In this document: positions 54,103 through 62,591 of the stretch, in pieces
Numbering within the stretch: the stretch's first letter is position 1
How the letters are laid out: each line of letters starts with the position of its first letter
Assembly (NCBI GenBank): GCA_003246205.1
Contig: QKBC01000013.1
Location: 1 to 64,000 of the forward strand
Length of the DNA: 64,000 bases
Direction of reading: 5' to 3'
Origin: Flavobacterium haoranii
Lineage (GTDB): Bacteria > Bacteroidota > Bacteroidia > Flavobacteriales > Flavobacteriaceae
Position numbers and translations under genes: made by a program
The notes under the pieces: generated by a model
What the model was told of the DNA's origin: nothing
The model's database searches: none
The model's input: only the letters and a program-made list of their open reading frames with translations

Positions 54103-54525
54103 ACACTTGACCTTTTTGAGGTTAAACAATAAATACAATAACAGTCTTCAGAAGGGGGAGTTCAACTTATAATAGAATATTATAAGAGGTAATAGAGTCT
54201 AATTCTATTTCTTACCGAGTGAAAATTAGTAAAAAAAATCCTTAAAAAAAAGTTAAATTTTTAATCTTAATTGTTTTTTTACAATTAAGACATATACCAC
54301 AGGAGTTTTATTGTCTAAGTGCTGATTTCTAAATATTTTACTTTTTTAAATGCTACTTTTTTTATTACAACAATTATAAAGTGTATAATTTGATTCTTCA
54401 TTCAAATTATTTTGTATCAAGACTGTAATAAATTTTGATAAAGAATCTTATTCGAATGAAAATTTACACATATTGTATTGTTTAAAAGATGCTGTTTACG
54501 TTCAAAAATAGTCAAAAAATATTAG
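54103..54525. other. Long AT-rich intergenic region with nested inverted repeats
   Basis: No gene or known RNA is visible in this divergent region between the DUF1569-like gene and the immunophilin gene. It contains CTTATAATA/TATTATAAG at 54166-54174 and 54178-54186, an AATAGA/TCTATT pair just after it, and CTTAATTGT/ACAATTAAG at 54266-54274 and 54281-54289 around a T6 loop. Confidence 0.55.
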
Positions 54526-54533
54526 TATTTTTG
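54526..54533 (+). promoter_or_regulatory. Likely -7 element of the immunophilin gene
   Basis: TATTTTTG fits TAnnTTTG and ends 23 bp before the ATG at 54557. A matching TTG -33 element is not seen. Confidence 0.45.
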
Positions 54534-54556
54534 CCACTCAACTAAAAAATAAAGTA

Positions 54557-55489
54557 ATGCAAGACGGAATTTACGCAAAATTTAATACGCCAAAAGGAAG
54601 CATTTTGGTTAAGTTAACTCACGATAAAACACCGGGAACGGTTGGAAATTTTGTAGGTTTAGCCGAAGGACATTTAGAAAATAATGTGTTGCCAATGGGA
54701 AAACCTTATTATGACGGATTAACATTTCACCGTGTGATTCCTGATTTTATGATTCAAGGTGGTTGCCCGCAAGGAACCGGAGTAGGCGGACCAGGTTATC
54801 AGTTTGACGATGAGTTTCATCCGGATTTGGTTCACGATGGTCCCGGAGTATTGTCTATGGCAAATGCAGGTCCCGGAACTAATGGTTCTCAATTTTTCAT
54901 TACTCACGTTCCAACGCCTTGGTTAGATAAAAAACACACTGTTTTTGGTCATGTTGTAGAAGGGCAAGATGTGGTAGATGCTATTGCTCAAGGTGACAGA
55001 ATTGATTCGGTAGAAATCATTAGAGTAGGAGAAGAAGCTAAAAAATGGAATGCAATTGAGGCTTTTAGAACTTTTGAAGGTTCTCGTGCAAAACGTTTAG
55101 CTGAAGAAAAGCAAAGAGCAGAAGAAGCCCTTGAAAAATTAGCTGCCGGTTTTCAAAAAACAGAAAGTGGATTGCGTTACCAAATTATTCAAAAAGGAAA
55201 CGGTAAAAAAGCACAGAAAGGAAGTAAAGTATCGGTTCATTATCAAGGAGCTTTAGATAACGGAATGGTTTTCGATTCTTCATATAAAAGAAAACAACCC
55301 ATTGATTTTACATTAGGAGTTGGTCAGGTAATTGAAGGATGGGATGAAGGAATTGCTTTGTTGCAAGTGGGTGATAAAGCTCGTTTTGTAATCCCTTCTT
55401 ATTTAGGCTACGGAAGCCGTGGAGCAGGTGGAGTTATTCCGCCAAATGCAACATTAGTATTTGATGTAGAATTAATGGATGTAAAATAG
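54557..55489 (+). CDS. Dual-family peptidyl-prolyl isomerase (cyclophilin-FKBP fusion)
   Basis: A 310-residue cytoplasmic protein (no signal peptide). Residues ~1-160 are a cyclophilin with the catalytic segment [35 protein letters not shown] and [13 protein letters not shown] charged helical linker (~170-200) leads to an FKBP domain at ~205-310 ([62 protein letters not shown]). Both active sites look complete. Cyclophilin-FKBP fusions of this order are known in Flavobacterium. Role: proline isomerisation and chaperoning. Confidence 0.95.
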   Translation: MQDGIYAKFNTPKGSILVKLTHDKTPGTVGNFVGLAEGHLENNVLPMGKPYYDGLTFHRVIPDFMIQGGCPQGTGVGGPGYQFDDEFHPDLVHDGPGVLSMANAGPGTNGSQFFITHVPTPWLDKKHTVFGHVVEGQDVVDAIAQGDRIDSVEIIRVGEEAKKWNAIEAFRTFEGSRAKRLAEEKQRAEEALEKLAAGFQKTESGLRYQIIQKGNGKKAQKGSKVSVHYQGALDNGMVFDSSYKRKQPIDFTLGVGQVIEGWDEGIALLQVGDKARFVIPSYLGYGSRGAGGVIPPNATLVFDVELMDVK

Positions 55490-55524
55490 TTTTTAGACGA
55501 TACATCTTAATTAAAAAGCATAAT

Positions 55525-55570
55525 AAAAAATCCCGAAGACTTTTCTATAAAAGTTTATTTCGGGATTTTT
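55525..55570 (+). terminator. Terminator of the immunophilin gene
   Basis: AAAAATCCCGAAGACTTTT pairs imperfectly with AAAAGTTTATTTCGGGATTTTT around a CTAT loop; it may also stop the DUF6515-like gene converging from the other strand. Confidence 0.8.
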
Positions 55571-55607
55571 CGGGTTTTGGTGTGCTAATTTAAATCTAAT
55601 GTATTAA

Positions 55608-56222
55608 CTAATTCACATAACCTATAACCTGATAAGCACGTTCTCCGTTATAGTATATTTTACTGTATAAAATGCCATTATATTCGTAATAAGTATTACC
55701 GTCAACAATTACTTTTTCATAATCAACAGGAATTGCATATACAATAGCTCCGATAGGAGGGTTCACAACAGTATATTCATTTCCCGAGCTTATGTAATAA
55801 GTTCCTTCATAATAGAAATAGGTTCCGGTATTGATCGTTACAATAATGTACCCGACAGGTAGAATGTTAATGTGTAAACCAATCGGAGGAGCTGTACGTA
55901 CATAGTTGTTGTTTACTCTTTTATAATAGAACCCTCCATTAAAGTAATATTCGTTATTTTGATGTACGATCTTGTGCATGTCACGATTGTTGTCATCTCG
56001 TACAACTACTACTTTTGGTTCATTTCTTTTATAGGTTACCTGTTCTCTATCTACATTATAAGGCTTAGGTTGATTATTAACAGAAGTAGTCCTAGGTTGT
56101 TGTGTTCTACTTTCAGTCTTCTGAGGATTGGATGGATTAGACGGTTTTCTATTCTGAGCATTTGTTCCTACGAATGCAGCTATTAATAAAGCTGTCAATC
56201 CTATTTTTTTTATTGCTTTCAT
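55608..56222 (-). CDS. DUF6515-like exported protein
   Basis: A 204-residue protein with signal peptide (1-22, ending TNAQ). An Asn/Pro/Thr/Gln-rich disordered stretch (23-60) and a basic region come next. Two copies of a beta motif follow: YYFNGGFYYKRVNNNYVRTAPPIGLHINILPVGY and YYEGTYYISSGNEYTVVNPPIGAIVYAIPVDY, each pairing YY strands with PPIG and P(V)(G/D)Y. The end is TYYEYNGILYSKIYYNGERAYQV. This is the DUF6515 repeat pattern. Role unknown, probably envelope. Confidence 0.75.
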   Translation of the reverse strand: MKAIKKIGLTALLIAAFVGTNAQNRKPSNPSNPQKTESRTQQPRTTSVNNQPKPYNVDREQVTYKRNEPKVVVVRDDNNRDMHKIVHQNNEYYFNGGFYYKRVNNNYVRTAPPIGLHINILPVGYIIVTINTGTYFYYEGTYYISSGNEYTVVNPPIGAIVYAIPVDYEKVIVDGNTYYEYNGILYSKIYYNGERAYQVIGYVN

Positions 56223-56430
56223 ATTGGTTTAAATTTTAGTTGATTAAATTTAAAACTTATATCAAATATACTGATAAAAAGGCATGATGAAGTATTAAAT
56301 AGACAGAATAGAATATTTTATAGACGAAATACCGGATTAAATAGATGGAAAAATAAGTTGTTTTATTCAACAAACAGATTGCTTTTAAGTAGGAAAATGT
56401 TTTGTATTTTTACAGAGTAAATTTGTAAAT

Positions 56431-56931
56431 ATGAAACATATCTTTTCGCTTTTCATTTTCCTTAATTCTTTCGTTTTTTTTGGTCAAATTCAACATTGTG
56501 GTTACGATTTTACGTCCTATCTGGTAGTAGATGCACATGAAAATGGCAAGACAGAAAATGTAAAAGAGCTAAAAATTTCGATAGTAGATGAAAAAGGAAC
56601 TGAGGTGATTAATGTGAATAATTCTTATAGCTGGAATAAAGCCAATTTACCTATGATTTTTACCCAAAATTATTTGGTAAGCAAAGAAGGAGAAAAAGAG
56701 CGTTACTTTTTTCCGTATGCTAAGGATCAATATTTTATTTCAGTAACTAATACTTTTTCGGCTGAACAATTCAGTATCAAAATCGAAGATCCGAACGGTG
56801 TGTATAAAACACAAATTATTCCGTTGCAAAGTTTCAACCTTTATATTTTATGTTCAGCAGAAAATGAACGTCAGGCGCGTTCCTTTGGTCCAAGAAGCAA
56901 TAAGCCTATTGATGTTGTATTGGAAAAGTGA
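56431..56931 (+). CDS. Exported protein, unknown
   Basis: A 166-residue protein with a signal peptide (MKHIFSLFIFLNSFVFFGQ) and a single beta-rich domain: CGYDFTSYLVVDAHENGK, a LKISIVDEKGTEVINVNN strand pair, and KIEDPNGVYKTQIIPL. One Cys lies near the mature N-terminus and one in LYILCSAENE, possibly disulfide-linked. It is 24 bp upstream of the UbiB-family gene in the same direction, so they may share a transcript. Not recognised. Confidence 0.65.
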   Translation: MKHIFSLFIFLNSFVFFGQIQHCGYDFTSYLVVDAHENGKTENVKELKISIVDEKGTEVINVNNSYSWNKANLPMIFTQNYLVSKEGEKERYFFPYAKDQYFISVTNTFSAEQFSIKIEDPNGVYKTQIIPLQSFNLYILCSAENERQARSFGPRSNKPIDVVLEK

Positions 56932-56955
56932 TAAATCATTTAATTTCTGAAAACC

Positions 56956-58629
56956 ATGAGTATTTTAGATAAAAAGGAGGCAGGCCGTTATAAAAAACTG
57001 GCAATGGTGTTAACCCAATACGGTTTTGAAGATGTAATATCAGCTTCAGGCTTATATCGATATTTGCCTAAATCGTATTTAGAAAAACATCAGAGTTTAA
57101 AACAAAATCTGGAACATTCTACTTACGAAAGAATACGCATGGTGTTAGAGGAATTAGGGCCAACTTATGTGAAATTTGGACAAATTTTTAGCAATAGAGA
57201 GGATTTATTACCTAAACAATTGCTGAACGAATTATCAAAATTACAAGATAAAGTTCCGGTTCGAGATGATATTGATGTTCGGGTTTTATTGGAAACAGAA
57301 TTTAAAATCAATGTAGATGATTACTTTTTGCAAATAGAAACAGAACCTTTGGCAGCTGCTTCTATGGCACAAGTGTACAGAGCTGTTTTGAAAACCGGCG
57401 AAAGGGTTATTTTAAAAGTGCAGCGTCCTAATATTAAAGAAGTCATTGAAGCGGATATTGTAATCATGAAATCTTTGGCTAAAACCTTAGAAAATTATAG
57501 TAGCACAGTGCAGTCTTTCCAACCTGTTAATATGGTGGAAACCTTTGAAGAAAGTATTTTAGAGGAACTCGATTTTACCCATGAATTGAATAATTTGGAA
57601 CGTTTTGCTAAAAATTTTGAGAACGAACCTTATTTGCATGTTCCCAAAGCATATCATTCGCTTTCAAATCGCCGTATCATTTGTATGGAATATATCAATG
57701 GTATTAAAATTAATAATATTAGTGCTTTAGATGATTTGGGTGTTGATCGAAAAGCATTGGCTAAAATTGGAGTTGATTTGTATTTGAAACAAGTGTTAGA
57801 GTTTGGTTTTTTTCATGCCGATCCACATCCGGGCAATCTTTTTTTCTTACCTGATGAAGAACAAATTTGCTTTATTGATTTCGGAATGATGGGAAGAATC
57901 TTGACTTCAGAGCGAGAATTGTTAGAAGATTTGATTTTATATTTCGTTCGAAAAGACACCAAAAAGATCATTAGTACCATTGAAAAGATAGCTGTAAAAT
58001 GCGAAATAGCCGATCGTAAAAAGGTAGAATACGAATTGAATAAATTGTTAGGTGAAGCCGATTCTATGACCTTGCAAGATATTAAGCTGGATGAAGGTAT
58101 AGGAAAATTCAAAGAAATCTTGACAGAAAACAGAGTAGTGCTGCCGCATTATTTATATATGTTAATGCGTGCTTTATTGATTATCGATGCCATCGGTTTT
58201 AAACTGGATCCGGAATACAGTTTAATGTCAAATGTAGAACCTTATATTAATACTATTATTAGCCGTCGTTTTAGCCCGAAGCGAATTTTTAATAAAATAG
58301 TGAAACGCTTTGAAGAAGTTTATGATCTAGTAGACAATTTACCTTCAGATATCAAAGAAATTTTAGAAAAAACCAAACGAGGGGAATTAAAAATTAAGCA
58401 TGAGATCAATGGTTTAAACGAAATACAAGATACCATTCAAAAAGCTAGCAACCGTTTGGTTTTAGCCATCATTATTGCAGCCTTATCTATCGGTTCGTCC
58501 ATATTGGTTTTTGCCGATATGCCACCTAAAATTTATAATGTTCCGTTTTTAGGCTTTTTAGGTTTTGTAATATCAGGATTGTTAGGATTACGTTTGGCAT
58601 ATTCCATTTTTAGAAGCGGGAAGTATTAA
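56956..58629 (+). CDS. ABC1/UbiB-family atypical kinase
   Basis: A 557-residue protein. The KxGQ motif (YVKFGQIFSNREDLLP, ~73), an Ala-rich loop in place of the Gly-rich loop (AAASMAQVYRA), the catalytic Lys in VILKVQRP, HADPHPGNLFF as catalytic loop and FIDFGMMGR as the metal DFG-like motif are all present. Two TM helices at the C-terminus (~497-518 and ~525-545). The family (UbiB/COQ8) is an ATPase that supports quinone biosynthesis; in Flavobacteriaceae this would be menaquinone. Converges with the DinB gene (6 bp between stops). Confidence 0.92.
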   Translation: MSILDKKEAGRYKKLAMVLTQYGFEDVISASGLYRYLPKSYLEKHQSLKQNLEHSTYERIRMVLEELGPTYVKFGQIFSNREDLLPKQLLNELSKLQDKVPVRDDIDVRVLLETEFKINVDDYFLQIETEPLAAASMAQVYRAVLKTGERVILKVQRPNIKEVIEADIVIMKSLAKTLENYSSTVQSFQPVNMVETFEESILEELDFTHELNNLERFAKNFENEPYLHVPKAYHSLSNRRIICMEYINGIKINNISALDDLGVDRKALAKIGVDLYLKQVLEFGFFHADPHPGNLFFLPDEEQICFIDFGMMGRILTSERELLEDLILYFVRKDTKKIISTIEKIAVKCEIADRKKVEYELNKLLGEADSMTLQDIKLDEGIGKFKEILTENRVVLPHYLYMLMRALLIIDAIGFKLDPEYSLMSNVEPYINTIISRRFSPKRIFNKIVKRFEEVYDLVDNLPSDIKEILEKTKRGELKIKHEINGLNEIQDTIQKASNRLVLAIIIAALSIGSSILVFADMPPKIYNVPFLGFLGFVISGLLGLRLAYSIFRSGKY

Positions 58630-58635
58630 AATTGA

Positions 58636-59103
58636 TTAATCCCAAATATTAGGTCGGTCAACTCCCATAGCTCTTAAATAAGACAAAAAGTTACCGGCAT
58701 GAACGGCTTCGTGATAACCGATTCGTAAGAGATAATCACCAAGTATTTTCTTTTCGCCGTTTCCGGGATGAATAATTTGGCTCTCAGATAATTCTTTTGT
58801 AGTAAACTTTCTGATGCTGTCCAAAAATTGCTCCCGATATGGTTGAGCAAATTCAAGTTCATCATTTACATTCAGATACGGACGGTTTTCCCATGGTGTT
58901 GTATAATGCGTCATATCTCCTTGATTGATAATAATATTCCAACCGTAATCGGCTTCCAGAACATGCCGTATCATTTGAATGACGGTCATGGCTTCATTAT
59001 CCGGTTGCCAATGGTAATATTCTTCGGGTAGCGCTTTCCAGAGTTTGATGCTTCTTCGTCTGATCTCTGTTAAGTTTAAGAGAATTAGTTCTGTTTGAGT
59101 CAT
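58636..59103 (-). CDS. DinB family protein
   Basis: Start at the ATG at 59103 (155 residues); the upstream TTG extension is unlikely. A four-helix-bundle protein: TELILLNLTEIRRRSIKLWKALPEEYYHWQP, VIQMIRHVLEADYGWN with the first metal His, and GYHEAVHAGNFLSYLRAMGV with the second and third His. These are the three DinB/YfiT histidines. Members include thiol-dependent transferases; the substrate is unknown. Confidence 0.88.
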   Translation of the reverse strand: MTQTELILLNLTEIRRRSIKLWKALPEEYYHWQPDNEAMTVIQMIRHVLEADYGWNIIINQGDMTHYTTPWENRPYLNVNDELEFAQPYREQFLDSIRKFTTKELSESQIIHPGNGEKKILGDYLLRIGYHEAVHAGNFLSYLRAMGVDRPNIWD

Positions 59104-59275
59104 GCTTTTCAATGATTTGAAATTTTAAAAGGGTATTTTTTTAGTAGTATTCGTATATTTTCTTAAAATTAAAAATTTGATCAGAAAATAAGTTAGAATT
59201 ACAGCAATAAATATGAGTATTGATAATAGTAGTACAAATATTCAAAATTTTATAATGATGAATATAAAGTAAAAA

Positions 59276-60040
59276 TTATTGGTAAATAACATAATTAACT
59301 TTATCAATACCAGTATTTCCAGTTTTAGGGTTATAAGCATAAATTATGAGTTCATAATTTCCGGCAGAATTTAAAAGCACGTTGCCTTCAAATAAGTTGG
59401 TTTCTATAAGCTGCATGTCAATTTCTTTAAAGAATTCATCATTTTTCTTTAAGATTCCTTTCACTTCTATCTCTTTTGAGTCCCATATTCCTCCTTCATT
59501 TATGACACAGCCACACATCATTACAATGTTGGCTAAAATTTGAAAATTTTTGTTCTTTACTGAATCCAAAGAAATATAATGATGGGTTCTGGGTTTTAGT
59601 ATATCAATAATAAATCCGGGAATTTCTAAAATTATTCCTTCTCCTAAAATATGCTTGCCGGGTATTAGCCATAATTCAGTTGTAACTTTGGCTTGAGCTT
59701 GTTTGTTGTTAAAAGGAGAAATGGCTTCAATAGAGATAAAAGTAGGTTCATTAATATCAATTGTAGCCAAAAACTTTGCTGTTTGTTCGTCAACGATAGT
59801 ATTTCCTCTTTCTTTCGGAACCTTCATAATCAGATCGGTATTACCGGTGCTGCCACTTGTTTTTCCTTCTGCTAAAATTTGATTGTTGGTATTATTCCTA
59901 ATGATAATATACGCTCCGCCAAGTGAACTGCCGATAAATTTTGCGTCTTTGGCTTTAGCTCTTACAATGATTTTAGTTTCTGTAGCAAATGTAGTTAAGT
60001 AAGTAAATAATAAAGTGAGGATTAAAAAAGTCTTTTTCAT
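59276..60040 (-). CDS. Exported protein, unknown, co-transcribed with marR
   Basis: A 254-residue protein with signal peptide (MKKTFLILTLLFTYLTTFA). It carries a beta-rich domain starting TETKIIVRAKAKDAKFIGSSLGGAYIIIRN, a GNTDLIMKVPKERG segment and a C-terminal Ig-like strand set (VLLNSAGNYELIIYAYNPKTGNTGIDKVNYVIY). One CGC-type pair, MMCGCVINEGG, lies near residue 176. The gene follows marR by 5 bp, so it is probably under the same palindromic operator. The family is unknown to me; the immunoglobulin-like end suggests binding of a surface or periplasmic partner. Confidence 0.65.
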   Translation of the reverse strand: MKKTFLILTLLFTYLTTFATETKIIVRAKAKDAKFIGSSLGGAYIIIRNNTNNQILAEGKTSGSTGNTDLIMKVPKERGNTIVDEQTAKFLATIDINEPTFISIEAISPFNNKQAQAKVTTELWLIPGKHILGEGIILEIPGFIIDILKPRTHHYISLDSVKNKNFQILANIVMMCGCVINEGGIWDSKEIEVKGILKKNDEFFKEIDMQLIETNLFEGNVLLNSAGNYELIIYAYNPKTGNTGIDKVNYVIYQ

Positions 60041-60045
60041 AGTTG

Positions 60046-60540
60046 TTATGGTTTTGATAGTTTTAAATATTCTTGTTTAAATCTGTTATGAAAGGATGTT
60101 TGTTGCAGCTCAGAGTCAATATTGTCTAGGTATTTAAGGATACTTAAATCCTCATTAATCAGATTTAAGATTGCATTTTCGCAACTTTCCCAAAGCAATT
60201 TAAATTTAGGCATAGCTTCTTTTGCTTTATCAGATAATGAAATGATTTGTTTCCTTTTATCTGAGTCATCTTGTATTGCATTTAAATACCCTTTTTGACT
60301 CATTTTTTTGACAATAATAACAGCTGAAGGATGTGTATAACCTAGATATTCTGCGATATATGATATTGAAACTTCCTCCTTTTTTTCCAGAAGCATAAAA
60401 ATAAGATACCAGTGAGGTTCTATATCTATATCCAGTTCTTTATATAGCTTTCTTACATCATGTGATATTCTATCGCTGATTCTTTTAAAACGGCTGTCTA
60501 ACGCTTTGTAGCCAAGTTCTTTTATGATATCATTAAACAT
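60046..60540 (-). CDS. MarR-family transcriptional regulator
   Basis: Start at the ATG at 60540 (164 residues); the in-frame TTG at 60561 overlaps the -7 box. Winged-helix core: ELDIEPHWYLIFMLLEKKEEVSISYIAEYLGYTHPSAVIIVKKMSQKGYLNAIQDDSDKRKQIISLSDKAKE, including the DxRxxxxxLT-like wing (DDSDKRKQIISL). Dimer-forming helices at both ends. It probably represses its own operon by binding the TTAACTATATAGTTAA palindromes upstream. The ligand is unknown. Confidence 0.9.
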   Translation of the reverse strand: MFNDIIKELGYKALDSRFKRISDRISHDVRKLYKELDIDIEPHWYLIFMLLEKKEEVSISYIAEYLGYTHPSAVIIVKKMSQKGYLNAIQDDSDKRKQIISLSDKAKEAMPKFKLLWESCENAILNLINEDLSILKYLDNIDSELQQTSFHNRFKQEYLKLSKP

Positions 60541-60558
60541 ATAGATTATATTTTTATG

Positions 60559-60566
60559 CAAACTTA
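60559..60566 (-). promoter_or_regulatory. -7 element of the marR operon
   Basis: Minus-strand TAAGTTTG fits TAnnTTTG and lies 18 bp before the marR ATG. The -33 region falls inside the palindromic operator. Confidence 0.55.
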
Positions 60567-60580
60567 AATAAAAAAAGTAA

Positions 60581-60602
60581 TTAACTATATAGTTAACTAT
60601 AT
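60581..60602. promoter_or_regulatory. Palindromic operator of the marR operon
   Basis: Perfect 16-bp palindromes TTAACTATATAGTTAA (60581-60596) and ATATAGTTAACTATAT (60587-60602) overlap, formed by a 12-bp tandem unit TTAACTATATAG. The position covers the -33 part of the marR promoter, where a bound MarR dimer (or two) would block transcription. Confidence 0.65.
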
Positions 60603-60641
60603 AAATTTATATTTTTTTGCATTAAGCTGATTTTAAAGGAA

Positions 60642-61196
60642 TTATTTCCACTTAATATTACAGCCCATACTTGGTTTTTGATCTTCGTCAATTTTTCGGT
60701 TATATAAGATAGCATCAATAGCAGCTCGTAAATCACTACCACTTACCGGAATGCTGTTTCCCGGACGAGAATCATCCAGTTGGCCGCGATAAACCAATTT
60801 ATCTTGGTTGTCGAATAAGTAAAAATCAGGTGTGCAAGCAGCATCATAGGCTTTGGCTACTTCTTGTGTTTCGTCATATAGATAAGGGAAATCAATTCTG
60901 TTTTCCAAAGCAAAATCAGCCATTTTATCAGGAGCATCCTGTGGATAATTGATAACATTATTACTTGAAATAGCTACTACACCAATTCCTTGAACTCTGT
61001 AATCATTAGCGATCATTACAATTTCATCAATTACATGCAACACATACGGGCAATGATTACAAATGAAAATAACTAAAGTGCCTTTTGAACCTTTGACGGA
61101 GGAATAGTTAAAATTATCATTAAAATTAGTTGCCGGTAAATTAAAATCAGGTGCTTTCGTGCCTAAAGGAAGCATGTTAGAAGGTGTTCGAGCCAT
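60642..61196 (-). CDS. Thioredoxin-like peroxiredoxin-family protein
   Basis: A 184-residue protein without a signal peptide. A thioredoxin fold of the AhpC/TSA type: LGTKAPDFNLPATNFND, then the active-site-like FICNHCPYVLHVIDEIV (CNHC), and CTPDFYLFDNQDKLVYRGQLDDS (cis-Pro region). This is the subfamily with a CxxC replacing the TxxC of peroxiredoxins, often annotated as thioredoxin family/redoxin. Cytoplasmic disulfide reductase or peroxidase activity is likely. Transcribed alone, divergent from the Mpo1-like gene. Confidence 0.85.
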   Translation of the reverse strand: MARTPSNMLPLGTKAPDFNLPATNFNDNFNYSSVKGSKGTLVIFICNHCPYVLHVIDEIVMIANDYRVQGIGVVAISSNNVINYPQDAPDKMADFALENRIDFPYLYDETQEVAKAYDAACTPDFYLFDNQDKLVYRGQLDDSRPGNSIPVSGSDLRAAIDAILYNRKIDEDQKPSMGCNIKWK

Positions 61197-61307
61197 TTTA
61201 AGATATTTATAGTTTGTTGGTTTGATGAAAATTTGAAATTCATCTTTTTATTATACGCTATAATTTTTAAATTAGTTACACCAAAAACAAAATAAATAAG
61301 AACAATT

Positions 61308-61760
61308 ATGAGAACATTACAGAATTGGTTTGGCGAGTATAGCCAAAGCCACCAGAACAAAACCAATAAAGCAATTCACTATATTTGTGTGCCGGCAATT
61401 TTTCTATCTATTGTAGGGTTGTTGATGAGTATTCCTAGTGGAATATTACATTTTTTACCGGCATTTTTAGCCAATTGGGCTTTTGTAGCTTTATTGTTAG
61501 TTTCTATATTTTATTTCAGGCTATCAGTAAAAATGGGATTTCAGATAGTACTGTTTTCATTGGGATGTTTATTATTGAATTACTATATAGGTCAATATGC
61601 AACACTTTGGAAGGTTTCATTGTTGATTTTTACGATAGCTTGGATCGGGCAATTTTACGGACATAAAGTAGAGGGTAAGAAACCTTCTTTTTTTAAAGAT
61701 TTACAATTTTTATTAATCGGCCCGGCTTGGGTTATACATTCAATTTTTAATGGAAAATAA
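61308..61760 (+). CDS. Mpo1-like (DUF962) membrane protein
   Basis: A 150-residue protein with four hydrophobic segments (~25-44, 47-68, 76-92, 97-112). Family motifs: WFGEYSQSHQNKTNKAIHYICVP at the N-terminus with a His at the membrane edge, and WIGQFYGHKVEGKKPSFFKDLQFLLIGPAWV. The His residues match the metal site of yeast Mpo1, a dioxygenase in phytosphingosine alpha-oxidation. The bacterial substrate is unknown. It overlaps the CsaA-like gene by 11 bp. Confidence 0.85.
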   Translation: MRTLQNWFGEYSQSHQNKTNKAIHYICVPAIFLSIVGLLMSIPSGILHFLPAFLANWAFVALLLVSIFYFRLSVKMGFQIVLFSLGCLLLNYYIGQYATLWKVSLLIFTIAWIGQFYGHKVEGKKPSFFKDLQFLLIGPAWVIHSIFNGK

Positions 61761-62094
61761 TCATATTTCTTGGAGTGATTTCGAAAAAGTAGACATTAGA
61801 GTAGGAACTATTATAGCGGTAAATGATTTTCCGGAAGCCAGAAATCCAGCTTATCAATTAACGATTGATTTCGGAGAAAAAATCGGTATCAAAAAATCAT
61901 CTGCTCAGATAACGAAATTGTACCAAAAAGAAGATTTAATAGGTAAACAAATTATAAGTGTAGTGAATTTTCCGAAGAAACAAATCGGAAAGTTTATGAG
62001 CGAATGTTTAGTTTTAGGATTGGTTGGTAAAGAAAAAGAGATCACACTCTTATCACCTGATTTTAAAGTCAAAAACGGATTGCGTTTAGCATAA
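61750..62094 (+). CDS. CsaA-like tRNA-binding domain protein
   Basis: A 114-residue single OB-fold protein. It follows the CsaA pattern WSDFEKVDIRVGTIIAVNDFPEARNPAYQLTIDFG, KKSSAQIT, and NFPKKQIGKFMSECLVLGL. The domain is the EMAP/Trbp111-type tRNA binder also found as the C-terminal domain of MetRS and as the stand-alone CsaA chaperone-like protein. It starts inside the Mpo1-like gene (11-bp overlap), so translation is coupled. Confidence 0.9.
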   Translation: MENNHISWSDFEKVDIRVGTIIAVNDFPEARNPAYQLTIDFGEKIGIKKSSAQITKLYQKEDLIGKQIISVVNFPKKQIGKFMSECLVLGLVGKEKEITLLSPDFKVKNGLRLA

Positions 62095-62095
62095 T

Positions 62096-62127
62096 AAAAA
62101 AGCCGAACTAAAAAGTTCGGCTTTTTT
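62096..62127. terminator. Bidirectional terminator between csaA-like and DUF3276 genes
   Basis: AAGCCGAACT pairs with AGTTCGGCTT around an AAAA loop, with A and T tracts on both sides. Confidence 0.88.
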
Positions 62128-62143
62128 GATAAGTGTAATATTT

Positions 62144-62521
62144 TTAAATGTCGTCAAAGTCAACATTAGTAAAGCTTTTAGCAGAAACTTCTTCTTCAGT
62201 GTCATCAGAAGAAAAAGACTCTCTTTTAAAATCTTTTTGATGTCTTTCTGAAATTACTTCCTCTCCTTTTTTATCAACAACAAAGGCAGTCATTTCATCA
62301 AGTATATCTTTGAAGGCTGCAAAATCTTCTTTGTAAAGATAGATTTTGTGTTTTTTGAAGTGGTAAGAACCGTCTTCTTCTGTAAATTTTTTACTTTCTG
62401 TGATAGTAATGTAGTAATCGTCTGCTTTAGTAGCTCTCACATCAAAGAAATATGTTCTTCTACCTGCTCTTAATACTTTAGAAAAGATATCTTCTTGTTC
62501 TAACATTTCATTTTCTCTCAT
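62144..62521 (-). CDS. DUF3276 (PUR-alpha-like) protein
   Basis: Start at the ATG at 62521 (125 residues); the longer frame begins with TTG. Residues ~8-85 have the DUF3276 pattern IFSKVLRAGRRTYFFDVRATKADDYYITITESKK ... HFKKHKIYLYKEDFAAFKDILDEMTAF, a fold related to PUR-alpha nucleic-acid-binding domains. The C-terminal ~35 residues are acidic and disordered. A role as an ssDNA/RNA-binding protein is the usual inference. Monocistronic. Confidence 0.88.
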   Translation of the reverse strand: MRENEMLEQEDIFSKVLRAGRRTYFFDVRATKADDYYITITESKKFTEEDGSYHFKKHKIYLYKEDFAAFKDILDEMTAFVVDKKGEEVISERHQKDFKRESFSSDDTEEEVSAKSFTNVDFDDI

Positions 62522-62591
62522 AGTCCAATCTATCAATTAAATGGTTTTAAGTTTTCCAAAAGTCTAAAAAAAAAATGTATTAAGCAATAGT

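Noticed and set aside
59104..59275. Small open frame of 19 codons starting at ~59214 on the plus strand
   Set aside because: Too short, very AT-rich, no supporting context.
62522..62536. TTG start of the DUF3276 gene
   Set aside because: The ATG at 62521 gives the usual N-terminus; the same reasoning moved starts for the genes at 28044, 41253, 47035, 54102, 59103 and 60540.
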